This document shows positions 17,351 to 25,363 of a stretch of 64,000 nt of DNA, piece after piece; the first letter of the stretch is position 1, and each line of letters opens with the position of its first letter. The notes below the pieces were generated by a model. That model had not been told where the DNA came from, ran no database searches, and saw nothing but the letters and a program-made list of their open reading frames with translations. A program made the translations under genes and the position numbers. The stretch is from a virus: positions 1 through 64,000 of the IMG/VR virus record IMGVR_UViG_3300032313_001281; one strand, written 5' to 3'.

Positions 17351-18397
17351 TTAACAAATCCGTTGATCTGATATTTTATTATCAATATATTTCCTTAGTT
17401 CACTGGTGTTTTCAAAAAAATTCTTTTTATACATTGGAAATTTTATTTTAAAATAATTTTCACACAGGTATTCCACATACGACTCCTCACTGATGTTAAG
17501 AGTAATAAGAATATCTATATTGTTTTTTACAGCATCAAATACGGTTTCACATAATTGTCTTGAATTTTTATTAGGAACTTTTGATACATAATCATTATGT
17601 ATACTTTCTGAAAAATAATCTAGATCAAAATCCATGCCAAAATAATTTCCAATATCGATCAACTCTTGTTTAAAAAGATTAATGTCGTAAATATTTCTCA
17701 AACTTAAAGAATACATATTAGGAAATTGCGTATTATTACATCTTGTAAAGTCAGGCATTTTAGAAGGTGGAGCCCGATGAAACCAAGACTTAAACATGTG
17801 TCTAATGACCCATCGCGGTGCATTGGTACTGTGTTTATCTAAATAAAATGGTTCAAAACCAAATACATTTACACATTCGTTGATAATATTTTCTGGTAGA
17901 TTCCAAAAATCATCTACCGAATTGATATCGGGCCAACTTGGGTCTTTTATATTGTTATATGGAGTAATGTCAGAGTATCGGTTGATATTATCAATAACTT
18001 CATGTAGCTCAGCTGTTGCTAATTTATTATAGGTATTTTCGGTCAGTAATTCCAGATCAATAGAAATGTTCGGACCCCGTCTTAGAGCAAGTTGTTTCAC
18101 GGTTATATCTTCTGCTGATTCAAAGTTTATTTTTATAAAAAATTCATCCTTTTTAATATGTTTAACTATTGGATCCATGTTATATTCCACTAAAGTTTGC
18201 CAAGGATGCCAACATTCAAAAAATTTATTTTTTCTATAAGTATCAGTTCCTGTTACGTTATGAAAGGTACCGCCCGGATCAATAGGATTGTTCACATATT
18301 TTCTTTTGGTAGCCAGGGTGTTTAATACAAATTCAATATAATGGCCATGGGTTCCTGAGTAAAAAATAATTTTAATTGGTAAATTTGATCTAAACAT
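17351..18397 (-). CDS. Sulfotransferase-like P-loop protein (tentative), AT-rich gene
   Basis: 348 residues. The N-terminus IIFYSGTHGHYIEFVLNTL looks like a sulfotransferase-type phosphosulfate loop (S-G-x-x-G-x-x followed by a helix), but no other motif is clear. The rest is rich in Asn, Ile, Lys and Tyr. The gene is visibly more AT-rich than both neighbours and its codons favour A/T endings, suggesting recent acquisition. A smaller protein with a comparable loop is at 27942. Function is a weak inference. Confidence 0.6.
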   Translation of the reverse strand: MFRSNLPIKIIFYSGTHGHYIEFVLNTLATKRKYVNNPIDPGGTFHNVTGTDTYRKNKFFECWHPWQTLVEYNMDPIVKHIKKDEFFIKINFESAEDITVKQLALRRGPNISIDLELLTENTYNKLATAELHEVIDNINRYSDITPYNNIKDPSWPDINSVDDFWNLPENIINECVNVFGFEPFYLDKHSTNAPRWVIRHMFKSWFHRAPPSKMPDFTRCNNTQFPNMYSLSLRNIYDINLFKQELIDIGNYFGMDFDLDYFSESIHNDYVSKVPNKNSRQLCETVFDAVKNNIDILITLNISEESYVEYLCENYFKIKFPMYKKNFFENTSELRKYIDNKISDQRIC

Positions 18398-18425
18398 TTT
18401 ATTCTTGCCATTATATTAAAAGATT

Positions 18426-18467
18426 GGAAGGCTGTAGCGACACAGCCTGTGAAATCCACAGCCTTCC
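18426..18467 (-). terminator. Probable rho-independent terminator
   Basis: A 10-base-pair stem (GGAAGGCTGT / ACAGCCTTCC) encloses a smaller CACAG/CTGTG hairpin and is followed on the minus strand by AATCTTTT. It would end MoxR gene transcripts and separate them from the AT-rich gene. Confidence 0.65.
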
Positions 18468-18477
18468 GGGCCTATTT

Positions 18478-19563
18478 CTAGGCCGAAGCTTGCAGGATGT
18501 ACTTACCGTAGCGGTTGTGGAACTCATCAAAGTTCTTGAGCTTGGTAGGCTGAAACGGTAAGTTGTAAGTGGTAAGTGCAATTCTGGCACCCATAACAAC
18601 CAACTCGGTCTCAAAGTTCTTCATCATGTAGGCAAAGAAATGATCGGCCATTTCGTGGAACTGCTTGTCAGCAACCTTGCGTTCAATAGCACCTTTGAGC
18701 TCGTAGCACATACTGATCACCAAGCTGTACATGGCTGACACTTCTTTGACATCTAGATCCTTGACCTTGCCCGACAAGATATCTTCGGGTTTGGGCATGC
18801 GTCCAGCAATCTTACGGTGTGCCATGAACTTGACAGCAAGGCCTTCGCCCACAGTACCAGCAATCAAGTTCATGACAGTGTCATCATCACCATCTTCATC
18901 TTCTAAAAGCTGGCTCACAAATGTCCACGATCTTGGTGTTGCAAAGGCACGACTTGCACTTTTAGGATCAAAGTCATAGAGATCTTGTTTGGCAAAACTC
19001 AAATAACCTACCACGTCCTTGTGGATGTTGTTGTTGACTGCCCACTCTTGGTAGCTGGCAAAGTCCACACGCATCTCTTGGTGAATGAAACGATTGGCCA
19101 AGGGCGTGGGCATGCGGTATGTGACACCTTTGTCGCTTTCTCTGTTACCGGCAGCAACCAAGACCACGTTGTCGGGCAAGAAATATTTGCCCACTCTGCG
19201 ATTCAAAATCAATTGATAAGCCGCGGCCTGTACGCTAGGAGCCGCACTATTCATCTCGTCCAAGAACAGCACCACCATCGGATATTGATCAGCAAACTCT
19301 TTGGTAGGAAGATCTACAGGTTCAGCCCAGTCCATTTTACCTGAATCTTTGTTGTAGAAAGGAATACCACGAATGTCTGTGGGCTCCATTTGACCAAGAC
19401 GAAGGTCGATCATGTAACCACCAAGTTCCTGGGCAATATCGGCTACCAGTTCACTTTTACCAATACCAGGAGGACCCCACAGGAATAGCGGGCGTTTTTT
19501 TGCGAATGCTTTGAGCAAGCTCTTGCGAGCCTGCACCGATGTTACGGTTCTTGTGTCTGACAT
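18478..19563 (-). CDS. MoxR-type AAA+ ATPase
   Basis: 361 residues with Walker A GPPGIGKS (30-37), Walker B VLFLDEMN (98-105), sensor AAGNRESD and an Arg-finger region LANRF. MoxR ATPases act as chaperone-like remodelers together with vWA proteins; the candidate partner is at 12419. It has its own sigma70-like promoter with a leader of about 50 bases and an AAAGGA ribosome site, and a terminator follows, so it is a single-gene unit. The regulated target in phage infection is unknown. Confidence 0.93.
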   Translation of the reverse strand: MSDTRTVTSVQARKSLLKAFAKKRPLFLWGPPGIGKSELVADIAQELGGYMIDLRLGQMEPTDIRGIPFYNKDSGKMDWAEPVDLPTKEFADQYPMVVLFLDEMNSAAPSVQAAAYQLILNRRVGKYFLPDNVVLVAAGNRESDKGVTYRMPTPLANRFIHQEMRVDFASYQEWAVNNNIHKDVVGYLSFAKQDLYDFDPKSASRAFATPRSWTFVSQLLEDEDGDDDTVMNLIAGTVGEGLAVKFMAHRKIAGRMPKPEDILSGKVKDLDVKEVSAMYSLVISMCYELKGAIERKVADKQFHEMADHFFAYMMKNFETELVVMGARIALTTYNLPFQPTKLKNFDEFHNRYGKYILQASA

Positions 19564-19616
19564 GGCTGTGTCCTTTTACGTACTTACTACAGGTTGAAAT
19601 TAACTACTATACGACT

Positions 19617-19645
19617 ATTATATAACAAAGGACTTTTGAGGTCAA
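19617..19645 (-). promoter_or_regulatory. Sigma70-like promoter (TTGACC - 17 - TATAAT)
   Basis: Minus-strand TTGACC (19645-19640), 17-base spacer, TATAAT (19622-19617), upstream of the MoxR gene. The GGTTGACC core matches the promoter before the vWA partner gene, consistent with co-expression of the pair. Confidence 0.78.
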
Positions 19646-19680
19646 CCAGGCATTATTTAATGTTAGTGTATACTAACTTG

Positions 19681-20838
19681 TCAGACTGTGCTAGAGATAT
19701 CACTGATTTCGCCAAGATATCTGCCAATGGAAAATTTTGGTTTAACCCCACCAACATACATGTTGTTTTCTCTCATCTCATTGACCGGAACCACCGAGTT
19801 CATATACTGCATGCCTTGACGCCAAATCCTTAAAAAATCAGAATTCTCATCACGATGAAACCAACTATCCCATTCTCTCAGAAAACCATGACTGGATTTT
19901 TCACAATCCCAGTGCGGTAAAAATCTTTTGGGATAAATTACAGATGCTATCCAGTCCTGAATGTTGCGACTGCTCCAATTGATTAAGAGTTTGTCTGCAT
20001 GCGATTTACCATTTTGCATGCGATTTAATGCCGTCAAAACCAGATGACCTTGTTTGCACAGCAGTTCGCCAGCCGAAGGAGCCCAATAAAAATGTTCAAT
20101 AAAATTATAGTTGCTATTGTTGTTGCGCAAGGGATTCTGTCGATTCAAATTTTCATCATCAAATACCAGGTGCAGGCCATTCCCTCGGCGAAAAAATCTG
20201 GGTTTTTCCATGCCTGTGATATGTGCTACAGTCTTGCCTTGATCCACCATCTTGGTGTATCTTTGATCCAAACAATTTGGGGTCGAAAGTACCAACATGC
20301 CAGGATCTAAATTGTTGTATTCTTCAAACCAGGCAGGGTTGTCTCTCATGATATCAACGGCTAATTGTTTGGTTTCTACTACGGTAATTTTTAGATCAGG
20401 TTGATATTGTTCTTTGAAAATTTTTGCAGCAGGAACAGCAGCAATGCCGATTTCGGCATAGGTATTTTTCGCAGATCTAACTGTGGAATCTTGGATGCTG
20501 TCAGAAAAAGGACCACGTGTAACCACTTCATCTAGTTTGATATCATTAACAGCAAAGGTCTGCAATATATTTCCACTGTCATGTCCACCACTGAGATGCA
20601 GGACAAGATAATCGTATTTGTTTCTGATTTCTTGTGCTCGTTGCGTATATAAATCTTGTATGCTAGATTTCGGCTCAACAGACCAATCTATTAGATCAAA
20701 GTAATCGTTGTTAAAACACCATGAAAAATCTAAACCATGCGCCTTACAGTGCAAAATACATTCTAGTTTGTTGTAAAACTTTTTTTTGTCGGATGATAGA
20801 TAGTAACCGTATCTGTCAAAGTCAAATATGCTATACAT
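19681..20838 (-). CDS. PP-loop ATPase, asparagine-synthase-like (paralog A)
   Basis: 385 residues with the ATP-pyrophosphatase signature SGGHDS at 83-88, after an N-terminal 75-residue domain. This fold adenylates a carboxyl or carbonyl and then adds an amine or sulfur. There is no Cys cluster, so it is not a typical QueC or N-acetyl-sugar amidotransferase, and no N-terminal Cys glutaminase. It is closely related to 33121-34305; both share the DL/ELYxxRAQxIRxKYDY segment. It starts in a TGATG overlap with a TctC-like gene, and the paralog also sits next to a TctC gene. Substrate unknown. Confidence 0.8.
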   Translation of the reverse strand: MYSIFDFDRYGYYLSSDKKKFYNKLECILHCKAHGLDFSWCFNNDYFDLIDWSVEPKSSIQDLYTQRAQEIRNKYDYLVLHLSGGHDSGNILQTFAVNDIKLDEVVTRGPFSDSIQDSTVRSAKNTYAEIGIAAVPAAKIFKEQYQPDLKITVVETKQLAVDIMRDNPAWFEEYNNLDPGMLVLSTPNCLDQRYTKMVDQGKTVAHITGMEKPRFFRRGNGLHLVFDDENLNRQNPLRNNNSNYNFIEHFYWAPSAGELLCKQGHLVLTALNRMQNGKSHADKLLINWSSRNIQDWIASVIYPKRFLPHWDCEKSSHGFLREWDSWFHRDENSDFLRIWRQGMQYMNSVVPVNEMRENNMYVGGVKPKFSIGRYLGEISDISSTV

Positions 20839-21776
20839 CAGTTTGGTTCCAAAATCTTCATTTGATCATTTATCATACGCCATTGATGAGCTTGTTTTTT
20901 TACCTGTGTTTCAAAAGTGCCATCTAGCACAGACATCACCGCCATTCCTTGTTCGTGTGCCTGTTTTTGAAAATCTTTTGAAAAAACATGTCGTGAATAT
21001 TTTTTCCTAAGTTCTTGGATTTGTGCTTGGTCTAACTTACTGTTTACTGCCAGTGCTGACCAGTTGTAAAAAACGAATCCATCCAGCCAATCATGCATCA
21101 ACGGATACTGATTGAATCGAGAATCGTTTGGTGCTGATCCCAATGCCATTATGTCAATGTCTTTGCCTATGTTTGCAGCTACAATGCCCAGATTATCTAG
21201 CATGATATCAATGTGTCCACCCAACAGTGCAGCTTTCACATCGCCGCTGCCTTTGAAAGGAACTACAATCAACTCGTGTGCTGTGTATTTTTGCATCCAA
21301 CGTGCAAAAAATTCATGTGCGGTCCCGCCCACACCAATGGTTATACTCAACCTGTTGTTGGTAGGCCCAAATAATTCTTTCATTGTTTTGACCTTGCTGG
21401 TTTTTGTGTTGATTGCCATGACCTCGGGACTGGCCAGAAAGGGAGAAATTATAGTCAAGTCTCGCAAAGGGTCAATTTTTTTGGTGCGCATGGGTTCAAA
21501 CAGTATTATACCTGGCCCCACGCCGATCAAGGAGGTTGCATCCGGTGGCAATGTCAGATAAGCATGGTAGCCTACTAGTCCGCCTGCACCTGCACGATTT
21601 TGGATTATGGTTCGTGTGTTATCGTATTTGTCTGAAAAGTTGGCTAGTTGTCTGGACCACAGGTCAACATTTCCACCCGTAGAAAAGGGAACGATGATTG
21701 TAGTATTGGCTATGGCCATGTTGCCAAACAAGCACAAGATAGCCGTGACCAATACCAAAGTGAGTTTTTTAATCAT
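20838..21776 (-). CDS. Tripartite tricarboxylate transporter (TctC/Bug) substrate-binding protein A
   Basis: 312 residues with a signal peptide (hydrophobic to about residue 23, cleavage near AIA/NTT). It has the family blocks IIVPFSTGGNVDLWSR, RAGAGGLVGYHAYL and VPFKGSGDVKAALLGGHID. Bug proteins bind carboxylic acids in the periplasm for TctAB, and are expanded in Burkholderiales. No TctA or TctB is present here, so the phage would have to use host permeases or use the protein only as a binder. The stop overlaps the PP-loop start as TGATG. Confidence 0.93.
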   Translation of the reverse strand: MIKKLTLVLVTAILCLFGNMAIANTTIIVPFSTGGNVDLWSRQLANFSDKYDNTRTIIQNRAGAGGLVGYHAYLTLPPDATSLIGVGPGIILFEPMRTKKIDPLRDLTIISPFLASPEVMAINTKTSKVKTMKELFGPTNNRLSITIGVGGTAHEFFARWMQKYTAHELIVVPFKGSGDVKAALLGGHIDIMLDNLGIVAANIGKDIDIMALGSAPNDSRFNQYPLMHDWLDGFVFYNWSALAVNSKLDQAQIQELRKKYSRHVFSKDFQKQAHEQGMAVMSVLDGTFETQVKKQAHQWRMINDQMKILEPN

Positions 21777-21808
21777 TTTTTTTCTTCAAATAAAAATTTT
21801 GTTGCGTG

Positions 21809-22093
21809 TTATCGGCCACGTCCAGCACTTCGTGTGGGTGGTTTTTTGCCTGTGGGCGGCGCAGTCTTGACCTTCTTGACTTTAATATCGGTAGCGGCCA
21901 CATCACTGCCGTCCACGTGGGTCTTGCCCTGTTTCTTTTCCAGGGCACGGGCCAGGGTTTCAGACATCTTGCTCATTTCTCTATCCTTTCGTTTTTGATC
22001 TAGCCGATCTAACAAGGCCAGCAATTCTGTTTTAGTAAGTGTTTTGCCCCAGGTGGGCTTGGTCTGTGTAGTTTTGGATTTTTTAGTTGCCAT
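21809..22093 (-). CDS. Small basic phage protein
   Basis: 94 residues, strongly Lys/Arg/Thr-rich, ending PTGKKPPTRSAGRGR. A central helix (TKTELLALLDRLDQKRKDREMSKM) could dimerise. The charge suggests nucleic acid or ribosome binding, but no family is recognised. The tRNA-Thr gene lies immediately upstream. Confidence 0.6.
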   Translation of the reverse strand: MATKKSKTTQTKPTWGKTLTKTELLALLDRLDQKRKDREMSKMSETLARALEKKQGKTHVDGSDVAATDIKVKKVKTAPPTGKKPPTRSAGRGR

Positions 22094-22098
22094 ATTTT

Positions 22099-22173
<75 letters not shown>

Positions 22174-22178
22174 CGATA

Positions 22179-22397
22179 CTATTCTGCCACAGTTTCTGCT
22201 ACCGCCGGCGCCCGATAGCTGGAACGACCTTTTAGTTCTGCGATTCTGCGTGTAATTTTTGCCACATGACGTTTGCGAGACGAAGTCAACAGCTTTTCCA
22301 ATTGTGCCACATTGAGTGGTCCCAAGCGTGGGTTACCATTCTTGGTACGCATAGGATCTGCCTTGCGTGATTTTTGTCCTGTTTTGTTGCTGGCCAT
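22179..22397 (-). CDS. Small basic conserved phage protein
   Basis: 72 residues, basic, with RTKNGNPRLGPLNVAQLEKLL and KRHVAKITRRIAELK. I recall similar proteins in T4-like cyanophages. It lies between the Thr and Glu tRNA genes and has AAGGAGTA before its start. It probably binds nucleic acid; function unknown. Confidence 0.65.
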   Translation of the reverse strand: MASNKTGQKSRKADPMRTKNGNPRLGPLNVAQLEKLLTSSRKRHVAKITRRIAELKGRSSYRAPAVAETVAE

Positions 22398-22454
22398 GTA
22401 TTACTCCTTGTTTTGCATCTGTACTTATTTTGCATGACCACTGATAAAAATATT

Positions 22455-22529
22455 TGGTACACCCTAGGAGAATCGAACTCCTCTTCCGCCCGTGAAAGGG
22501 GCGTGTCCTAACCGATAGACGAAGGGTGC
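22455..22529 (-). tRNA. tRNA-Glu (anticodon TTC)
   Basis: 75-base minus-strand cloverleaf: acceptor GCACCCT/AGGGTGT (first pair G-T), anticodon loop CTTTCAC in a CGCCC/GGGCG stem, T loop TTCGATT, discriminator A and encoded CCA. Confidence 0.95.
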
Positions 22530-22532
22530 AGG

Positions 22533-22688
22533 TTATTTCATGTGTTGTTGTTGGGCAAACTGCTTTAGTATCAGATGTGTTTGTTTTTTAGCCGCTGCAA
22601 TACTTCTACTGGCGGCCGAACGCTTTTCGGTCTTTGACCACTGTCCAGCGATAGTTCGACTCAATTCACCTGCTGATTGCTTTTTCAT
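22533..22688 (-). CDS. Small basic protein (51 residues)
   Basis: Starts at the ATG at 22688 after an AAAGGA site and ends with TAA at 22533-22535, four bases before the tRNA-Glu gene. The sequence MKKQSAGELSRTIAG continues into a Lys/Arg/Ala-rich helix (KRSAASRSIAAAKKQ) and a Gln-rich tail. It looks like a DNA- or RNA-binding mini-protein; no family is recognised. Confidence 0.6.
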   Translation of the reverse strand: MKKQSAGELSRTIAGQWSKTEKRSAASRSIAAAKKQTHLILKQFAQQQHMK

Positions 22689-22698
22689 ATGGGTTCCT

Positions 22699-22920
22699 TT
22701 ATTTTACCTTGGCCATGTAATCGATCATGTTTAACTGACCGGCTTGCGCCTCCAGCAATGCATCAATGGGTGTGACATACTGATTGGTTTCGCGAGCACG
22801 GCGTTTCATTTCTCTCAGGCGTTGTGCGGCGGCGATCACAAGATCATAACGACCACCGGCATGTTTAACACAGCGTTCGGTATCAATTTGACCATTACGA
22901 CTTTCGATTCTTACACTCAT
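22699..22920 (-). CDS. RNA polymerase omega (RpoZ)-like protein
   Basis: 73 residues. The segment CVKHAGGRYDLVIAAAQRLREM (17-38) aligns with the RpoZ core ([20 protein letters not shown] in E. coli), and the later YVTPIDALLEAQAGQL matches the omega region with ALREI. Omega wraps the beta-prime C-terminus and assists RNA polymerase assembly and ppGpp binding. The protein is shorter than host omega. It has its own consensus promoter and a good AAGGAG site, so it is probably expressed early. Phage use to modify or replace host omega is inference. Confidence 0.7.
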   Translation of the reverse strand: MSVRIESRNGQIDTERCVKHAGGRYDLVIAAAQRLREMKRRARETNQYVTPIDALLEAQAGQLNMIDYMAKVK

Positions 22921-22941
22921 GATTTCTCCTTGTAAAATACA

Positions 22942-22970
22942 ATTATACTACAAAATTTTTTGTGTGTCAA
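22942..22970 (-). promoter_or_regulatory. Sigma70 consensus promoter (TTGACA - 17 - TATAAT)
   Basis: Minus-strand TTGACA (22970-22965), 17-base spacer, TATAAT (22947-22942). It directly abuts the 3' CCA of the tRNA-Leu gene and drives the omega-like gene and the following small gene and tRNAs. Confidence 0.85.
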
Positions 22971-23047
22971 TGGTACCCCGGGAAGGATTTGAACCTTCAA
23001 CAGCTCCCTTCTGAGGAGAGTGCGTCTACCAATTGCGCCACCGGGGT
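22971..23047 (-). tRNA. tRNA-Leu (anticodon CAG) with short variable loop
   Basis: 77-base minus-strand cloverleaf: acceptor ACCCCGG/CCGGGGT, Leu-type D arm (GGCGCAATTGGTAGACGC), anticodon loop CTCAGAA, discriminator A, CCA encoded. The region between anticodon and T stems is only CTGTT, while bacterial tRNA-Leu normally has a long class II variable arm. The Leu assignment comes from the anticodon and D arm. Confidence 0.85.
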
Positions 23048-23093
23048 TTTTACTACATGACCTGTGTGGTATTTATTTCACCCCAGTGATTGG

Positions 23094-24137
23094 CTAACTG
23101 GGATTTTTACGTTTGAACTGGATCTTTTTATTGGTGGCTTTGAATCTTGTCACGGTCATGTTTTCCGGGCAAAGACTGCATTGTGGCACAGGTACGGCAC
23201 TGCGCAGATCATCCACAAATGATTCCAACTGATCGGTTGGCCAATCAACTTCGGCCGGCACATATGATTCTATTAGATGTCGTTGAGCAACTGACATGGT
23301 TACCGGAAACTGCTTGATGAAATCCGGTAGTATGCCCACGGGCCCGCATTTATAAAGTTTGCCCTTGATTATGTGATGGCATTTTTTAAAATAGCATACC
23401 TCCATGGCTCGCACGGGATCACTGTTGTGCAGAAACAGTCCGTGATTCACGGGATCATATGTCACAGTGGAAGTATTGAAACTGTCTGCCATGGCCAATT
23501 CAACCCTGATGCCATTGCGATCAACTATGCGATGGGTGAAGACTTCGCGAGACCAGATTTTGGGACTGAAATGATGTATGTCGTGGCATTCCTTCTGTAT
23601 GTGTATGGGCAAATCAAAAAAGTCATCCAGTGTGGCACAATCCGGCCAGCTGTCGTCGCGGATCCTGTGATAGCAAGAATTCCAAAGATTGAGCATACGT
23701 TGATCAACTAAGACATGTGCTGGATCGACCACGTCATCTAAAAAATCCATGATGTTGCGAGATATTTCAGATTTTGAATCTAGATTATGGCAATTGACTT
23801 CTAACATTATGCGACCGTTGTGTTCCAGCAACACATCGTACAACTGAGGCCAGCGAGCAAACTGTGTGCCATTGGTTATTATCTTGATCTTGCTGTGTGG
23901 CCATAGACTGGCGATGCCCTTGACCCATAACAGGAAATCTGGGTTGGTCATGGGTTCGCCGCCCAGTATTCCAACAGTGTCAAGATCTAGCAACTGGGCC
24001 CATTTCTGATTTTGGCTGACATGATCCTGCCAGCGAGTGTGCCCGGAAAAACTGTAATTGTTGCAGCGATTACAATTTGGACAGTTGAGATTGCACACAT
24101 TGGTTATATAAAATTCAGTATAGTCTAGCTTGAGCAT
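23094..24137 (-). CDS. Radical SAM/SPASM-like protein
   Basis: About 347 residues from the ATG at 24137 (24155 is an alternative). The [4Fe-4S] motif is CNLNCPNC at Cys15, Cys19 and Cys22, then VGILGGEP for SAM binding. Later Cys clusters (CYFKKCHH, LYKCGPVG and CSLCPEN) look like a SPASM/twitch auxiliary-cluster region. SPASM enzymes modify peptides or sugars by hydrogen abstraction. No leader-peptide gene is recognised nearby. It is one of three stand-alone radical SAM proteins in the window. Confidence 0.85.
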   Translation of the reverse strand: MLKLDYTEFYITNVCNLNCPNCNRCNNYSFSGHTRWQDHVSQNQKWAQLLDLDTVGILGGEPMTNPDFLLWVKGIASLWPHSKIKIITNGTQFARWPQLYDVLLEHNGRIMLEVNCHNLDSKSEISRNIMDFLDDVVDPAHVLVDQRMLNLWNSCYHRIRDDSWPDCATLDDFFDLPIHIQKECHDIHHFSPKIWSREVFTHRIVDRNGIRVELAMADSFNTSTVTYDPVNHGLFLHNSDPVRAMEVCYFKKCHHIIKGKLYKCGPVGILPDFIKQFPVTMSVAQRHLIESYVPAEVDWPTDQLESFVDDLRSAVPVPQCSLCPENMTVTRFKATNKKIQFKRKNPS

Positions 24138-24156
24138 TGCTGTATATATACACAAA

Positions 24157-24233
24157 TGGTCTCGGTGGCAACAATCGAACCTTCAACAGCTCCCTTCTGA
24201 GGAGAATACGTCTACCTGTTGCGCCACCGGGGT
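24157..24233 (-). pseudogene. Degenerate copy of tRNA-Leu(CAG)
   Basis: The first 57 bases nearly repeat the tRNA-Leu at 22971 (same acceptor 5' strand, anticodon arm CTCAGAA and CTGTT loop), but the last 20 bases differ so that neither T stem nor acceptor stem pairs; CCA is kept. The 3' part (GTTGCCACC) can instead pair with GGTGGC-GC-AAC of the 5' part. Either a decayed duplicate or a refolded RNA. Confidence 0.75.
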
Positions 24234-24292
24234 ATAGTGCAGGGATTCCACCTGCGCCCACTTCACTTTAGAGTCTGCGTGTCCAAGACTTG

Positions 24293-24907
24293 TTACATGG
24301 TTACTTGTGTAGTGCCATTTCCGTTTTTAAATCCTACAGTACCACCTTCGGCTTCAATCCTCTTGATAACGTCTTCAAACAGGATAGGCGCAAAGTCAGG
24401 AGTTTGTTCCACGCACACACAGTGATATCTTGTATCGATCTCGTTGCTGTATAGCGTTTCTCCGGTTCTAGCATCTACACCACGGGCACGCATCACACGA
24501 TTTGCATGCGTGTGTCCGTGTATGTTGACACCAAACCGCCCCAGACTGGCTTCGTGTACAGGAATATGGCTGAGAATCATGCCGTTCATCACATGGTAAG
24601 CACGCAGTTCACGGAAGTGTTCACGATAGTCAGTGTCCCGGAAGATGTCGTGGTTACCGCGGATCAGGACCTTGTCACCGTTGAGACGGGCTAGGGTGGC
24701 CAAGGCTCTACGATTGATCACCACATCACCCAAGTGATACACCTTGTCGTTGGGACGCACACGATCATTCCAAGCCGCAATCATGGCTTCGTCCATTTCC
24801 TCTGCCGAATCCCAGGGACGAAGCGGTGTGCAACCATCGCTACGTGTGAAGCGACATACGCCGGCATGGCCAAAGTGTGTGTCGCTGACTAAAAATACTG
24901 CTGGCAT
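24293..24907 (-). CDS. Calcineurin-like metallophosphoesterase
   Basis: 204 residues from the ATG at 24907, which has a perfect AGGAGG site; an upstream start at 24961 is rejected because it enters tRNA-Trp. The five metal motifs are in order: DTHFGH, HLGDVV, RGNHD, SHIPVH and HGHTH. Such enzymes cleave phosphomonoesters or diesters, including cyclic nucleotides or RNA ends. Similar small phosphoesterases are common in T4-like phages. Substrate undetermined. Confidence 0.92.
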   Translation of the reverse strand: MPAVFLVSDTHFGHAGVCRFTRSDGCTPLRPWDSAEEMDEAMIAAWNDRVRPNDKVYHLGDVVINRRALATLARLNGDKVLIRGNHDIFRDTDYREHFRELRAYHVMNGMILSHIPVHEASLGRFGVNIHGHTHANRVMRARGVDARTGETLYSNEIDTRYHCVCVEQTPDFAPILFEDVIKRIEAEGGTVGFKNGNGTTQVTM

Positions 24908-24932
24908 ACATGCCTCCTTTCTATGCAAAACA

Positions 24933-25006
24933 TGGCGCCGGCCTAGGGAATTGAACCCCAATTAACGGTTTTGGAGACCGCTGTAATGCCATTATACCAG
25001 ACCGAC
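24933..25006 (-). tRNA. tRNA-Trp (anticodon CCA)
   Basis: 74-base minus-strand cloverleaf: acceptor GTCGGTC/GGCCGGC, anticodon stem GCGGT/ACCGT with loop CTCCAAA, T loop TTCAATT, discriminator G, encoded CCA. Confidence 0.94.
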
Positions 25007-25007
25007 C

Positions 25008-25085
25008 TGGAAGTGAGGGTCGGATTTGAACCGACGGCTTTAGGGATTTGCAGTCCCTTGCATTGGGCCTCTCTGCCACCTCACT
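25008..25085 (-). tRNA. tRNA-Cys (anticodon GCA)
   Basis: 78-base minus-strand tRNA: acceptor AGTGAGG/CCTCACT, anticodon stem AGGGA/TCCCT with loop CTGCAAA, T loop TTCAAAT, discriminator T as expected for Cys, encoded CCA. One base separates it from tRNA-Trp. Confidence 0.93.
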
Positions 25086-25091
25086 GTTGTT

Positions 25092-25165
25092 TGGTTGCGG
25101 GTGATGGAATCGAACCACCAACTGGAGCTTATGAGACTCCCGAGATACCGTTTCTCTAACCCGCG
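25092..25165 (-). tRNA. tRNA-fMet (anticodon CAT), initiator-like
   Basis: 74-base minus-strand tRNA: acceptor CGCGGGT against ACCCGCA leaves a C1-A72 mismatch, the hallmark of bacterial initiator tRNA. The D stem has A11-T24, another initiator trait. Anticodon loop CTCATAA, discriminator A, CCA encoded. The usual three G-C pairs at the base of the anticodon stem are absent (GGAGT/GCTCC). Confidence 0.8.
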
Positions 25166-25171
25166 TCTGTT

Positions 25172-25345
25172 TCACTGTTCTTGTTGCATTCTACGAAATT
25201 GCTCTTGCGCCCGAATCATTGCGGCCGCACGATCAATCTTGTTTTGAAACAGCCGTTGCTTTTGATCTTCGTTCAAAAAAACCGAAGTATGGTCATACGC
25301 TTGTTTCACAATCTGATCGTTTAATTTTGTATAATCAATCGACAT
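25172..25345 (-). CDS. Small hypothetical protein (57 residues)
   Basis: Starts at the ATG at 25345 after AAGGA and stops with TGA at 25172-25174, six bases before tRNA-fMet. The product MSIDYTKLNDQIVKQAYDH continues into a charged helix rich in Gln and Arg (EDQKQRLFQNKIDRAAAMIR). It looks like a small helical nucleic-acid-binding or adaptor protein. It heads the Met-Cys-Trp tRNA unit. Confidence 0.65.
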   Translation of the reverse strand: MSIDYTKLNDQIVKQAYDHTSVFLNEDQKQRLFQNKIDRAAAMIRAQEQFRRMQQEQ

Positions 25346-25363
25346 CTTTTTTTTCCTTAAAAT

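Noticed and set aside
24907-24961. Longer start for the phosphoesterase
   Set aside because: It reads through tRNA-Trp, while the ATG at 24907 has a perfect AGGAGG.
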